This document shows positions 22,122 to 34,594 of a DNA stretch of 64,000 bases, in pieces (position 1 is the stretch's first letter; each line of letters begins with the position of its first letter). This stretch comes from Trichosphaerium sp. ATCC 40318 (taxonomy: Eukaryota; Discosea; Flabellinia; Trichosidae): NCBI GenBank assembly GCA_038496445.1, contig JALMLS010000420.1:496001-560000 (forward strand). The letters run 5' to 3'. A program made the position numbers and the translations under genes. The notes below the pieces were generated by a model. That model did not search any database and was not told the origin of the DNA. It worked only from the letters and a program-made list of their open reading frames with translations.

Positions 22122-25100
22122 TTACATGGACCCAAATAGAGCAGAGCTGAACTGTCGTTCAAGAGTATCCAAAAACAACTCAAATTTCTTTTGTTGGTGA
22201 TCACAATAACGCTTAAACCGTCCACTAAGATCACTTTGAGTATCTACAAAAATAACATAAGCACAAAAATAAAAAAAAAAGACGAAGTTTGTCGTATTAC
22301 TTACCTCCTGTGCTCTGTATCCTATCGACAATCCACAAGAAGCCAAATACAAGTAGACCAATAGCTAAAAATGTGATTAATATTCATTCGGCATAGGCAG
22401 CACATAATTACAGTAACGACATAGTAAAAAAAAACATCAGGCTTTAAACGTACTCCCAAGAACAAACAGTACACTATAAAATAGGAACTGTCTTAGAATA
22501 TTACGTTGCTGTTTTCTAGCCATCTGTTGAATATTTTCTTCTAATTCCTCAGACTAATAGGTTATTATTAAATTATCAAAGTCACAAGCACGTGTTTGAA
22601 AAGTGGCAAAAAAAACCAACAAAACCAATCAGTAAGTACCTTATTAAAATAACCTTCTAAAGTTTCTCCATTTTGCTTCAATATCTCACATATTAACTCA
22701 AAATCCTTATGTAACTTCTTATAATTGTTCTCAACTTCTTCTAGTTTGAGTTCAAATAACTTAACGGCACCCACAGCCTCTTGAGCCTTTCATACTTTTA
22801 GCAACTTTTTTTTTTCTCAACAATTTTGACTCGTCGTACCTCCTCTTGTAGCTCATAGTATCCAACCTCTAAATCATCGTAATCGTTTTGAAGCAATAAA
22901 TACTGTTCATCACGCCTTTCAATAAGTTCCTATGAAAGAAAAGAAATAATATTAGAAAACAACACAACAAAGCTTACAAATAAACAAACTTACTCTGAAG
23001 TGATCAACAAGACTCTGTACATATGCGTCGTATTGACCTTCTGCAGGTTCCTCCGCACTCAGCACATCATCATGAATTGATGTAGTCTCTCTGTCCTTCT
23101 AAACAAATAACCGTTAACGCCAACCCAACTTGTATTAAAACTATTTGCAACATACTTTTTGTGTCTTCCTTAAAGACCCAAATTTCACTCTATTAAACAT
23201 TGTTTAGTTTGCAAGTCGTATAAAAATTTCAAAGAATACTCACTGAGATCCCTTTCCACCTGAATGACGTTTGGACGTCCTACAGTTCATTAATTTAAAC
23301 AAAGCCAAACATTTTTGCCAAATCATAACACCATCCAAAAAAGGTACTCACGTGCTAACAGATCTCTTTAAGCGAAGTTCTGTTACATCATGTGATCCCG
23401 TCATAGGTAACCGTAATAAATCACGACCATAAACCTTTTCCTAAAGTAAGGATTAATACGGAAGCAAAAAGTTAAAAAACCAGGCTATCCTCTCAATCAA
23501 ACAACGTACACTTGATGGGCTAACATGCATAGAACCTCTCTTCTCTCTAGCGCGTTTAAAAATAGATAATGACACAGCTAAAAGATAGAGGTTAACGACA
23601 ACGCAAAAGGGAACAAAAAAGCGAGTCAAAAAAAGTAAAAACACTCGTACGTATACTAAGCTCGTCTTTAAGTACATGTAGAAGGCTTACGCCAACAACA
23701 GGGTATATCCCTTGAGCAGCATAAAAAGATCTTATCTTGGTATTAAACTCCTTGTACATCTTAAAAGGTTCTCCAGACATCTAAAAGTTGTTATGTCAAT
23801 ATCTGTTCATCCACAAACTTCTTATCACAACTTATCACGTACTGATATTTGCTGATCTTTGAGTGCTTTTGCAACATGCTCTATAAGTGCTTGAAGCATA
23901 ACATATACCTTAGGAGTGCAGAGACCATCAATAGTGACCTTTTCACCCTTTTTAAAGATCCAAGTTTGGAGCGCCTTCAGAAAAAAAAAGTAAACAAATC
24001 TAGCCTTTAAACTGAGTTGTATTACCTTCACGGCGTGCATTGTTTCTTCTCCGTAACGTCCTTTGACTTCTCGAACAAGAGGGAGAAAATTTAAGTTACA
24101 CAAAGCTCCCTTAAAACAAAGGTGTTACAAAAAAGTATAGAGTAGGCAATGACATACTTGTATTCGTTTAACGATTTCCTTCGCTGCCACTATGATAGGT
24201 ACGGATGTGCGCACAGCTAATAAAATATTAAACATGAGGAGTACGTAAATTATAGGTACCATAAGCTTGGTAGAATTCAGCTTCCGCATCCCTAAGATTC
24301 CGATTCTGTTAGCTGGATTTTTTATCATACTAGTTATCGTACTTGTCTTGATGTATTGACACTGTAGTAAAACATCCGAGTCTTTGAAGTGTCAAAGACA
24401 GCTCCAATTGTCGTACGTAAACGTCAATATCGGCTTTGGTATGTCAGAATAAGAACAATGTGACAAAGGAGTAACAAAAGAAACAAACAATAATAAAAAA
24501 GTACCTGCACTCGCTCTTTGTGGTACTTTAAATACATTAGTTTTAGCCAAAACACTCTTATTAGATACAAACACTTTTCCATAGCCAGTCTAAAGCAAAT
24601 AAAAATAAGTACACGAGACCAAAAATATCATCCTTTCGAAATACAAAAGTGTCAACTTTTCAGAAAAAGAGATCTTTTTTACCTTTTTTACAACACCTTT
24701 GCCAGATTTGGGTGTTAAAAAATTATTTACAATAAACTGTTCTCTGCTGTTTAGTTCTTTAACAGGAATACGTATAATAGCCAAAAACAACTAATAAAAG
24801 CCATAAGAAAGGATATACAGTTTCCCACACTCAAAAGAAGTCGTACCCTATCATCATCGTTCCCTGTCTCCTCAATCACGGTGGTAAAAAATTTATTCGT
24901 AAGGAGCCTAACCATAGTGTCACATGTTGTTTACATCTAAAGGTCTACTTACCAGTCAGTAACAATATAAGCACAGTAACCAGATAGTTCTACATAGTCA
25001 TCAACAAGTTCAAAAGCCTTTTCCTCAGTCCATATCCTACAGACTTCTACAGATAATTATTAGCATTCGTAACCTTTAGTGTTGACTTGCCTTTTTGAGG

Positions 25101-26081
25101 TACAAGAAAAGTTTTATAGGAAATTACTGGCGCTTGTGTGATTATAGTGGGTGACGTGTGCATCATGGTATGTTGCTAAAATATACTAAATATCACTATA
25201 GGTAACCATACGCACTGTATGTACTCCAGAAAATGGATGCGTCCACTTCTTTTTTGTAGCGCTGTTACCTACAATATCGTTTGTAAAAAAACATTTCTAT
25301 GTTTCATCTCTGAGGCTACTCACGTGTTATAGAGTCGGTGGTATTTGCTTCTTTGTGTTCTTCTCTTTCTCCATGCGACCGCCTTCGCACTAAGGATTCG
25401 TTAAGTATGATTATATTGATGCCGAAACAACAAATTGTAGTACACGTGAATAAGCCTTTTCTTCTGTTACCATCAGTCTTCCTTGGTACGCTATCTACTG
25501 TAACTGCTAGGCGTCTTTCTGGTGATTTAGAAGAGCTCAATGATGTTTCGCTAGTAGGTGATGATTTACGAGAGGCATCTGGTATTGTTATAGCATCAGT
25601 AGAGGTATCCTGTTGCAAAATATCGTCAAGGGAAGAACTCTTTTCATAACGTTTATGAAGAGTAACTTTTTTGCTTTTAGAAGGCTGGCTAAGTGATAGA
25701 GCTTTATGAACTCGCCTCGAACACTGCATGTAGTTAGTAAGTAACTTATACTGCGCGTTATACGCCAAATACAAATCTCCCATAAATAAACAATTGACCG
25801 AATTTGTAAAAAAAATATTACACACGTGATATATTGATATAAATTAGGAAACTGTTAGTTTTTCTTGAACCCAAACGATGTCCGAATGAATAGATCATTT
25901 TTCAAAAAAAAATAGCCATAATACGCACAGTATCGTCCCGGTGGTTACCAATATGCACGTCAGTAAACTCAGGTTGTTTTGAAGGTACACTAGCCACAAA
26001 AGGCTTTACTACCTTTAATGGAGGTAAACTAACAGTGCGACGTCGCCTCTGGACTCTACTAATAGCTTTTGGCGTAGCCAT
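22122..26081 (-). CDS. Large coiled-coil protein with C-terminal membrane segment, unknown
   Basis: About 800 residues in some 18 exons. Start ATG at 26079-26081 (MATPKAISRVQRRRRTVSLP), a very basic start. Next a Ser-rich region (KSSSLDDILQ, SSPTSETSLSSSKSPERRL). The middle has folded-looking pieces: EKAFELVDDYVELSGYCAY, FLAIIRIPVKELNSREQFI, RDAEAEFYQAYG, CNLNFLPLVREVKGRYGEE and CTPKVYVMLQALIEHVAKAL. Then come coiled-coil exons (LIERRDEQYLLLQNDYDDLE, KLFELKLEEVENNYKKLHK, SEELEENIQQMARKQQRNIL). A hydrophobic segment FLFYSVLFVLG continues as AIGLLVFGFLWIV, followed by a short charged tail ending FGSM at 22122. The layout suggests a tail-anchored tether or trafficking factor on an organelle; no domain is recognised, so this is a guess. 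Some exon joins were not checked for phase. Confidence 0.65.
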
Positions 26082-26354
26082 GTACTCATATCATGCCGCG
26101 GAGCCTGTAAAAAATAGTACTTTTCGGTGGTGCGTAAAAACTGCGCAAAGTACAGCTGTTGACTTTTTTTTGTCAAATGGTAATATAGAAATACACAATA
26201 TACAATACATATACTGTACGCTTGATGTAGCCATTGCTGTGAGTTTCAGCTTTGTACGTGAGTCGAAGCATGAAGTAGGTGGGATATTGCATGCTGTTTG
26301 AAATTGCTTAATCGATTTTTTTAATTTTTTGATTTTCTTCGCATCAGTAGGAGG

Positions 26355-27654
26355 CTACACAGCTTTTTTTAACTATAATTGATGAATCACTACGAAACCT
26401 TACCTTATATCCTAGTTTAGCCAGCTTTTGTATAAAATCTGATACAACAGAATCCAAAACCTTCGAAGTCTCCTTCGTCAAATGTCCATCTTCCGGAAGA
26501 CGCTAGTGACCCTAGTGAGCGCAAGAGCAGTATGCAAATTTCTGGTAAATAAATTGTACCTGAACGTGTACACCATGTGTTTTATTAGAGGCATTGTGTT
26601 CTCTTTGGAATCCCTTGAAAAAAAGAAGTGTCAAAATCTCTGAAAAAATATTTTAGGACATTTTGACACGCACTTTGACATATTGTAAAAACTTTCCATT
26701 TACGTCTTCTGTTACATCTTTTGTAAATGGTATTATACCCATAAATTGCATATATATATGCGCATCTGATATGATATCACTTAACGATTGTAGTAATATA
26801 ATCTCTTCATCAACTTTGTAATCTTGTCGGAATTTATCAATAAAAGCGCTAAAAAAAATTAGAATAACCACTCGCTCGCATTTATCTCGCAGCACATTTA
26901 ATACTTTTTAATAATAATATACTTATATAAGTAGAGTGCAATGTCTTTCTAATTTTTAGGACTATCTTAAAGGCGCACCTGTATTCTTTTCGCTTCAATG
27001 ATAAAGCCCATCCATGTGGAATAATTTGAAAATATTTCAAAAGGCCTTGTTCACGTAATCTCTCTTCATATCGAGCAAAATTACCATGAGATACTTCTAC
27101 AGCTTTAATACTTCTTCTTTTTTGACGTTTAGCACAAAGAAGAATCCCTGTATCAAGCTAACTCTGAGTTACACAAAAAACTAACATTCACCTAATATTT
27201 ACCTTTTTTGTGAAAAACTCATCGGTGTGACCAAAGAATGCCTTGTATATGACGGATTCTCTGCTCATCTCCTTTAACACGCGTACGCGTACTACTGATA
27301 GCTATTTAAAATGCGATTAGAGTGCACTTCAAGTATTTCGAACAATTTATTCTGTACGTTAGTCTGTCGCTTGTACCGTACCTTTTGTGACATGTCATCG
27401 GTCTCTTCCACAATTGTCCACAACCCTTTCGATAACAACCTTAAAAACGTCGTTTAGAGTTAAAACGTAATCCTCACGCACCAGTTCTCCACAACGAACA
27501 GGGAGTAACCAAGCAAGGTCGTTTCGTTTAGAATTTCATAACTTTCGCTCGGAAACAGTTGTTTTATCCTACCTATGATATACAGTACGTCAGAAACAAC
27601 ATGCGCAGTCATTGCTTCTTTACCTTTTTCAGGCACGAGTAATATTTGCTCCAT
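26355..27654 (-). CDS. Unknown protein, about 300 residues
   Basis: Start ATG at 27652-27654 (MEQILLVPEKGKEAMTAH). Exons in order give IIGRIKQLFPSESYEILNE, LLSKGLWTIVEETDDMSQK, RRSIKAVEVSHGNFARYEE, FIDKFRQDYKVDEEIILLQ, DAHIYMQFMGIIPFTKD, GFQREHNASNKTHGVHVQ, RLPEDGHLTKETSKVLDSV and SDFIQKLAKLGYK, ending shortly after at 26355. It is helical and soluble-looking, without signal peptide or membrane helix. I recognise no family. The exon joins keep one frame with clean GT and AG sites, which supports a real gene. Confidence 0.6.
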
Positions 27655-28229
27655 TTGAGATGTTTACCGTCAGCACCGGTTTGCTAGTTTATTGCGTCAT
27701 TAGCTAAAGTATTTTACGTTTTGTACAAACAAAGACTGAAATAGACTTTCAATCTATCGCTTTAGTCCGTAAGTATAGTACTATCTACGCTCGGGTGCCA
27801 CAATTATTAAATTACGCACGTTTTAAGGAGTTGGGACATAATAATTGGTGTTTGGCGCAAGGACAGTTGTCGTATACACGTAAAAGCGCTATATCGCATG
27901 TTTGCGGCTTGGTGGGTAATTACTCAGCATGTTTTCCAAATCAAACCTTCCAAATAGCTGTTAATGACTCGTATACTAAAAACCCGATAGCCTGAACCAA
28001 GGTGCCGTGTTAAAACAAAAAAGTTGTCAAGTTTTTGTTTCTGCGCCAGTTCTAATCGAGGTTTCATACTCGCTCCTTTTAGAGCTCGAGCAACAAAAAA
28101 AGATGTTCCTAGCATTACACGTGATTCTCGTTTGCTACAGCAAACTGACAAAATTGGCAATTTCTCATTTTCGTAATCAAATCATTTCATTTTGTACATG
28201 TCCTCAGTTTCAAACTCGCTTCTAGATTA
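27655..28229. other. Intergenic or unresolved small gene
   Basis: About 570 bp. A minus-strand frame from about 28130 to 27924 contains MKPRLELAQKQKLDNFFVL and could be part of a short protein, but there is no convincing start or splice structure. A plus-strand frame at 27795-27995 overlaps it. I see nothing else. Confidence 0.4.
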
Positions 28230-31200
28230 CTATTTTTTATTACTTTTCTCAAATTCTGTGTATACAACAAGCTCTGTATTGACGTATCTCATCTTCTTAC
28301 CCATAAAATCCTTTGTTATTGAATAACACTTTCGACAACCCAAGTATGTTAATTTGGTACAGTGATGAAGCAAGTTTTGTATCCCATCATTTGATATTCT
28401 GTCTATTTCTGAGATATCAAGATGTAGAAGTTCTGTGCAATGTTCTGCAAGACAATTAAGTGTTTTATCTGTTAGAGATGTACATCCAAGAGCCCAAAGA
28501 TGTTGTAAGTTTGTACATCGAGAAATAAGATTGCACATTGCCTACAAATATAAAAGCATTAATAATGGTATTGTTACTACTATGTTGCAAAGATATACTC
28601 TGCCTTTTTTTTTAAAAGGCTTAAAGGCGGTGCCCTTAAACAATTGAACAGAAGTTACAAAATTAGCTGGAAACTGAAAAGAAAGAAAACTAACCTGGTC
28701 AGTTATGGTGGAACAATGCAGCAAGGAAAGTCTTTCTAATAAAGGACAACTAGCTGCAAGTGCATTCACTGTTTTGTTGCCAACAAATAAACAATCAGAT
28801 GCATTCAAATAACGAAGATTTGGAGCACATGATACTAGCCTGGATAACCCTGTGTCTGTAACATTTACCCAGTTCGGTATTAGAAGAAAATGAAGATTAA
28901 TTTCTCCCCAGGAAGTTGTGTTGTTTATAGATGATTCACAGTCACGTGTTAGTGACATATCGAGGTTTTCTAAGTTAGGAAGCTATGATAACTATTAGAG
29001 AGTGAAGAAACATAAGAAATAGTATAAAAACACGTGCTGATATGATTTGTTTTATCCGTCTCTTATCAATTGTGTAACAAGCAGCCATTCTTAATGTTTT
29101 GAGTTGTTTTGACTTTTTAGCCAAGACATTCAACGAGTTTGAATTAAGGTGTGTGTATGATGCGTCTAAATATATTGGTAAACCATTGAGCAGTAAAATT
29201 AAAATATAACATACCCAGAAAAATTATGTTTGCGCAGTGATTACCAATACCAGTTAAGCTTGAGATTTTAGAGCACCATTTTAGGTTTAAGTGCACCAGC
29301 CCTGGTGAGTTTTTTGCTATTGTTTCAATCGCACTGTTTTCTATATTCTTACATCCTTCTAGTGTCAAATGTTTTAAATTCTTAAGAATAATCTTTGGTG
29401 ATATAATGAAGTTGGAAGCAGATATGATATTTGCTACAGAAGAAAAAAATAAGAATGGTGTAGTTGTTGGTACCAACAACGTACAATTTTCAGTTTCACC
29501 ACAACCTAAATCAAGCTGTGTAATATTGGGCATATTTTTTACAAGTTTGTTTATCATTTCATCTGTGATATTGGTACCAGCAAGATTCAAATTTGTAACG
29601 TTCAAGTTTGACGTCTTAACAAACTCTTCCAAATTAAGGCTTCGGCAACAGCTCAAGTTCAATGTCTTTGTACTAGCACTAAGGCGTGGTATACGAGTTA
29701 AGCGATTACAACCGCCTAAATCAAGTACATTCAATGAAGACAGGCGCTGCATACCCTAAATGCAGGTAAATAAATAAAGTTGGCAATCAAATTTGTTACC
29801 TCCTTTAACGTGCCGTAATCAATATTAGACCATCTTACTTTTAATGTATGTATATTACGTATATTATTCATAGCGAAGAGAATAGTATTAGAAGTGAGGA
29901 AACTACTGTAATCAAAGGAAATATCGTTAAGGATCGATATTGGGTGTAAAACAGCACTTTGAAGTGATTTAAAAGTCTTGGCTAACTATCAATCGTCTGT
30001 TAGCAACACACGTGTTTCAACCTTACTATCAGGTACCTGTAGTAATGCGAAAAGCTTTGGCTTGTTATCGAGCACAACAAGACTTGATAAATACTCCCTT
30101 GTGTACATTTTATCTTGCACCAAAGCCATTTTAGTTTGCTTTTCAAGGTCTGATATTATTTTACTAGTATTGTATGCTCCATTTGGTCCATCACTTTTAA
30201 TCACTGTCCATAATCTCCATTCATCTACTAAAAAATCCAGTAATGTACTAATATACTCAAGCCTTGCAGGTAGGAAGTCTGGATCTATTCGTAATGCTTC
30301 TTTTAATTTCTAAGAAGAGTAAGAAGGTGAAAATACATAAACATTATCACCTACTTGTATGGCATTCAGAAACAACCTCGGAGCATGTGATGTTGTCCTA
30401 TTGTTGAACTCTGTCCTAAGAGACTTTATATGAAGCGTTTTACCCCACTCATAAAAAGATATCTTGGAATTTGGTACAGCTGATACTGCTTTCTAACCAA
30501 ACAAGTCAAACACAAATAGAAACGATAAAACAAACAAAATTACTTGAAAGTGCTCCTCCGCCAAAGCAAATAAACGTATAGCTTCTGATCCTGTTCTATT
30601 AATTGCTTGGTATGATATATAACTACCACTAGCCTGATCATGCAAATCCATCATCTTGATACGCACATCAAGCTCCTATTCAAAAAAATGATGAGCTAAA
30701 CAACTTATTCTGCCTAACTTCCGCACTTTGATGTCTTGTTGCACCCTATTTAACAAGTCAGTTCAGGTACATCATTACAAAGCTGTAAAGGCTTACAATC
30801 TTGATGTCCCTGAGGCTAGTACATAGATTGCTGCAGATTTAATTTTAATCATTGTTAGTTCCTGGAACCGCTTTAAAGTATTGACAATATCTAGGTCATT
30901 CTTCAAACAGAATGATACTTCTACTTCTTGTCTATTCAAACAAAGAGGAAACTTTTCTTTCAGCAGAACTTTTATCGCCTTTAAGCTAATTAGAGCAACA
31001 CAGGTTATGTTATAAGCATACATTCTTCCAGTATTCTTCTTGGTCATCTACAAAGATTCCATTGAGATAGTTCGTTACAGCTGTCTAAACACATTAAACA
31101 AAGTGAACGAAAAAGTCCAATTATGTACAAGGAATTGTTGTTCGCCTGGAATACCCACTGACTTTAAAGCACGTCTTAAACAATCTTTTGCACCATCTTT

Positions 31201-33126
31201 AAGAACTCTTGCAACCATTTCAACAAGTAACATGGCTCTCACTGCAGGTTTCTTTGATTTTGAGCGTACAAAGCCTAGAAACCTGCAGTTGATACCTTAG
31301 GACAAAGTTCAGTTTACCAGAAGCCCTACTGATTCTTCAAAGTGTTTTACCTGCCCGGTGCATGTTCTCTATAAGCTCTGCTTGTGAATTAAACAATGGA
31401 TTTTCATTTAGGACCTTAGCAAAGCTAGGAATTACGATCTGAAATAGACGTCTGGAGGCATCGTCAACCTACAATATCAATCAATTGTTTTTGTGTTGCT
31501 GCAATATTTGATACTTCTTGGTTTTGTAGCTCGTATTGTGGATCTTTTACACCCATTCTAGAGTACGCATCAGAGCTCAGGGGCACTGTATTCGATTTTA
31601 CAAGCTCAGGTCGTAGCAACTCAAACAAATGCCTCTTTGACCTAACATTGTTCTGCTTAACATCGTCTATCCTTTGTTACTAAGAAATCCGTACTCATCT
31701 TCGTGAATCTTCATTTGTGCTGGCATCAACCTTGCAAAATCGCATAGGTAGTAATGACCGTCTTGTTCTGATTTATGTCCTTCAATATCTGCCGGGCCAT
31801 ACAAAGAAACACTATCTCTTCCAACAATATGTTGTCTTAGATTAAGTATACCAGCTGCTTTTTTCATTAACTTGTTAAACTCTTTGTCAGAGTTAAAAAC
31901 AGTTATACCACCATCTTTAGATCCGTATATAAGACTAGTTTTGCTTAGTGGTAGTACTGACTAAAAGTACTATTAACATTTTTTTATCTATGTTAGTGAA
32001 TAAAGCGTGCCATTGCTACGACTCTATAACCGCGAAAATCGATGAGACACATTAGTGGTACGTGAAGGGCATCAATATGGCAATTGTACATCGACATAAC
32101 TCCCTTTTTTGTGACTTAACATTACCTCCACATGGAAGAACAAAATTATTGTTCACGCAGTTCATGACCAGCGGCTTTCATTGCGTTCTTATCTGAGTTC
32201 CCATACAAACCTATATTAATTTAGCTGATGTCATACACATAACGGAATGATGTACCATTAGAATCCAATGCAAACTAAAAACAATCAGAAAAAAGATATT
32301 CCTCTTTTTGGATGATCACGTGCCTTGAATAATATACCTTGACAAATATACTTTTCACCTCCTGCAACACCACCAAGCCACTCAAGTGGCTTTATAGTAC
32401 GTTGATCTAAAGGCAAGAACATCTCTGATATAATAATACGAGCATAGAGCTTTGAAGCGTGAACTGTTATTTTGTTAAAATTGTTTCAAACAACACGATG
32501 TTTAAAATGAATCACAACTGTACCGAAATCGTTTGCGAGCTGACTGAGTTGTTGGTACTTCGTTACACCCTTGTTTTGCATGCACTGAATAAATTCAGAG
32601 TTCCAGTCACGTTTGAAATGTATTCCTTTTAGAGATGTTGTGGGTTTACTAGCGCCGGGCTGGTGTAGGGTTTAAATGTATAATTCGTACACTTGACAGT
32701 TAAACTTACTTTACCGGGCATATTGTAATAGAGAAAGCAGTCTTCAACAGCATCAGGGTCATAACAGCTGGTTAACAGGGTTTTGACGTTTGATAAATTT
32801 GACCCCTCATTATAATACCCGTATGCGTCGTGATCGGTTCTATTGCGCATAATTGCGCGTTAAAAAAAATACTGACGCTTTACGACGGTTGACTGAAGTT
32901 GTTTGTGGTATGATTAACGCTTTACAATAGTAGCAATCATGTACTGGTTTGTAAAACCAGGTACAACGCGTTTATCTACACAGCAATTGTAATTCGGTTT
33001 AGGTGCATCAACTGGCGTAATATCTGGCCAAACAACGCTCCGTGGAGTATATATGCGGTACCGAAGTGTAAACAAGAGAAATAGTAGAGTTGTGACAAAA
33101 TCGCATAAAAAGGCGTATCGCTCCAT
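28230..33126 (-). CDS. Giant fusion protein: N-terminal membrane segment, CLU domain, TPR-like region, leucine-rich repeats
   Basis: One gene of about 4.9 kb by my splicing. Start ATG at 33124-33126; residues 8-22 are hydrophobic (CDFVTTLLFLLFTLRY). A clustered-mitochondria (CLU) domain follows: LDQRTIKPLEWLGGVAGGEK, YNCHIDALHVPLMCLIDFRG, YGPADIEGHKSEQDGHYYL, LCDFARLMPAQ, LLRPELVKSNTVPLSSDAY and MLLVEMVARVLKDGAKD, as in CLU/TIF31 proteins that help mRNA and mitochondrial distribution. Next are TPR-like helices (EAIRLFALAEEHFQKAV, RIDPDFLPARLEYISTL), then AMN1-type LRRs (NLNVTNLNLAGTNITDEMI, LKHLTLEGCKNIENSAI, LDISEIDRISNDGIQNLL) to the stop at 28230. The 36-nt intron 29986-30021 joins the TPR-like and LRR parts in frame. 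One junction near 31085 is unresolved, so two adjacent genes remain possible. Confidence 0.62.
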
Positions 33127-33238
33127 CCCACGCTCAATAGGTAATTATATGCGTTAATCTTACGAATACTTAAATTCCTAGGCGTTACTAAACCTACACT
33201 GATACGTTTACCTCATACGCTCTGTACGCGCTTTAAAT

Positions 33239-34447
33239 ATGGTTTCAACGCGTTATCACGGCTTCAAAAGGCTAGTAAATTCTAAATGTCACTTTGTAGA
33301 TTACTGGCGTACATACACAACGAATGAAGTATCTCCAGACGGAGTATACAAAAAATATTACCCCAACGGCCAACTTCATATTGAAGGATATGTGAAGAAC
33401 AACAAATTCGAAGGAAAGTACAAAGAATGGTACAAATGATTAAGAAGCCATCAAATCACGTGTAGCGAAGTGCAAAGCTTACCACTTATTACCGTTTTGT
33501 TAAACATTTTTTATTCTTTTTTTTTTTCAATTGTCAATTTGGCAAGACGTTGCTTGTACTGCAAGTAGTAGTAGTGTTACACTCGCTTTTTTTTGGACCA
33601 ATTATGCTTTAGTAACGCTTGTACAACGCTTTGTTACTGACTATTTTATGCTAGGTATTCTAATGGTCAATTATGTGAGGTTGGTTTTATGAGGCATAGC
33701 AAGTATACAGGAGAAGTAAAACGTTGGCATAAGAATGGAAAGATTAGCCACCACTATTTTACAAGAAATACTGCATTATATGGTGAATACAGAGAGTGGT
33801 ATGATAATGGTGCGTTATTACTTAACTGTCATTTCAAAGAAGGTAAGAAAAGTGGAGATTATACACTTTGGTATAGAAACGGTATTGTACAGCTACACTG
33901 TGTGATGAAAGATGATGCTAAGCATGGCATTGATAGACAATGGTATTCTAATGGTAATATACATACACAAAGGACTTGTATCAATGGTAAACCAGAAGGT
34001 GAGTGTAAACAATGGCACGAGAATGGTGTTATATCAACTATTATGTTTTATAAAGATGGTAAAAAAGAAGGATCTTATAAACTTTTTTATGATAATGGTA
34101 AGATTTGTGAGGAAACTTCAATGAAGAATGATTTACATCATGGAGAATATATACAATACAATACAGATGGTAGCGTACATGCTGTTTTTCAATTTAAAGA
34201 CGGTAAGAAAGAAGGACCGTACAAGGTTTTTCATCCAAATGGTCAGCTTGCTGAAGAAGCTACAATGAGAGATGATTACATTGAAGGAAAGTTTAGGCAG
34301 TGGACTGAAAAGGGAGAATTAAAACTATTATGCTATAAAGTTAGAGGTAGGAATGAAGGTGAATACAAAGAATGGAATACTTCTGGTGAACTAGTTTTAC
34401 ATAGCTATTTTTGTAAAGGTGATAATAAAGGGCAGTATTATGGCTAA
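33239..34447 (+). CDS. MORN-variant (YwqK-type) repeat protein, one intron
   Basis: About 325 residues. Start ATG at 33239; exon 1 ends inside a repeat at 33429 (KYKEWY is split) and exon 2 resumes at 33655 with SNGQLCEVGF, so a 225-nt intron is certain from frame and repeat phase. The protein is a string of about a dozen 22-24-residue repeats of the MORN_2/YwqK type, consensus W-Y-x-N-G-x-L..., G-K-x-x-G-x-Y-K. Such repeats make an extended beta-sheet. Unlike the related genes at 46.6 and 49.5 kb it lacks an F-box. Function unknown; relatives occur in bacteria, protists and giant viruses. Confidence 0.85.
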
Positions 34448-34594
34448 AAAAAGAGCAAACAAGCGAAGAGCATTTCTGGTGTTGCTTTTGACCTAATAAA
34501 GTAACTAAACAACAAAATCGAACACATTATTTTATTACTTTTGATGATCTTGCATCGAAGCACAAAACATTCTCACTTTTTTCTTACATCCTTT

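Noticed and set aside
26035-26301. Plus-strand open frame with a hydrophobic start
   Set aside because: It is antisense to the first exon of the coiled-coil gene (MATPKAISRVQ...), which joins in frame to the next exon; the plus frame begins without ATG.
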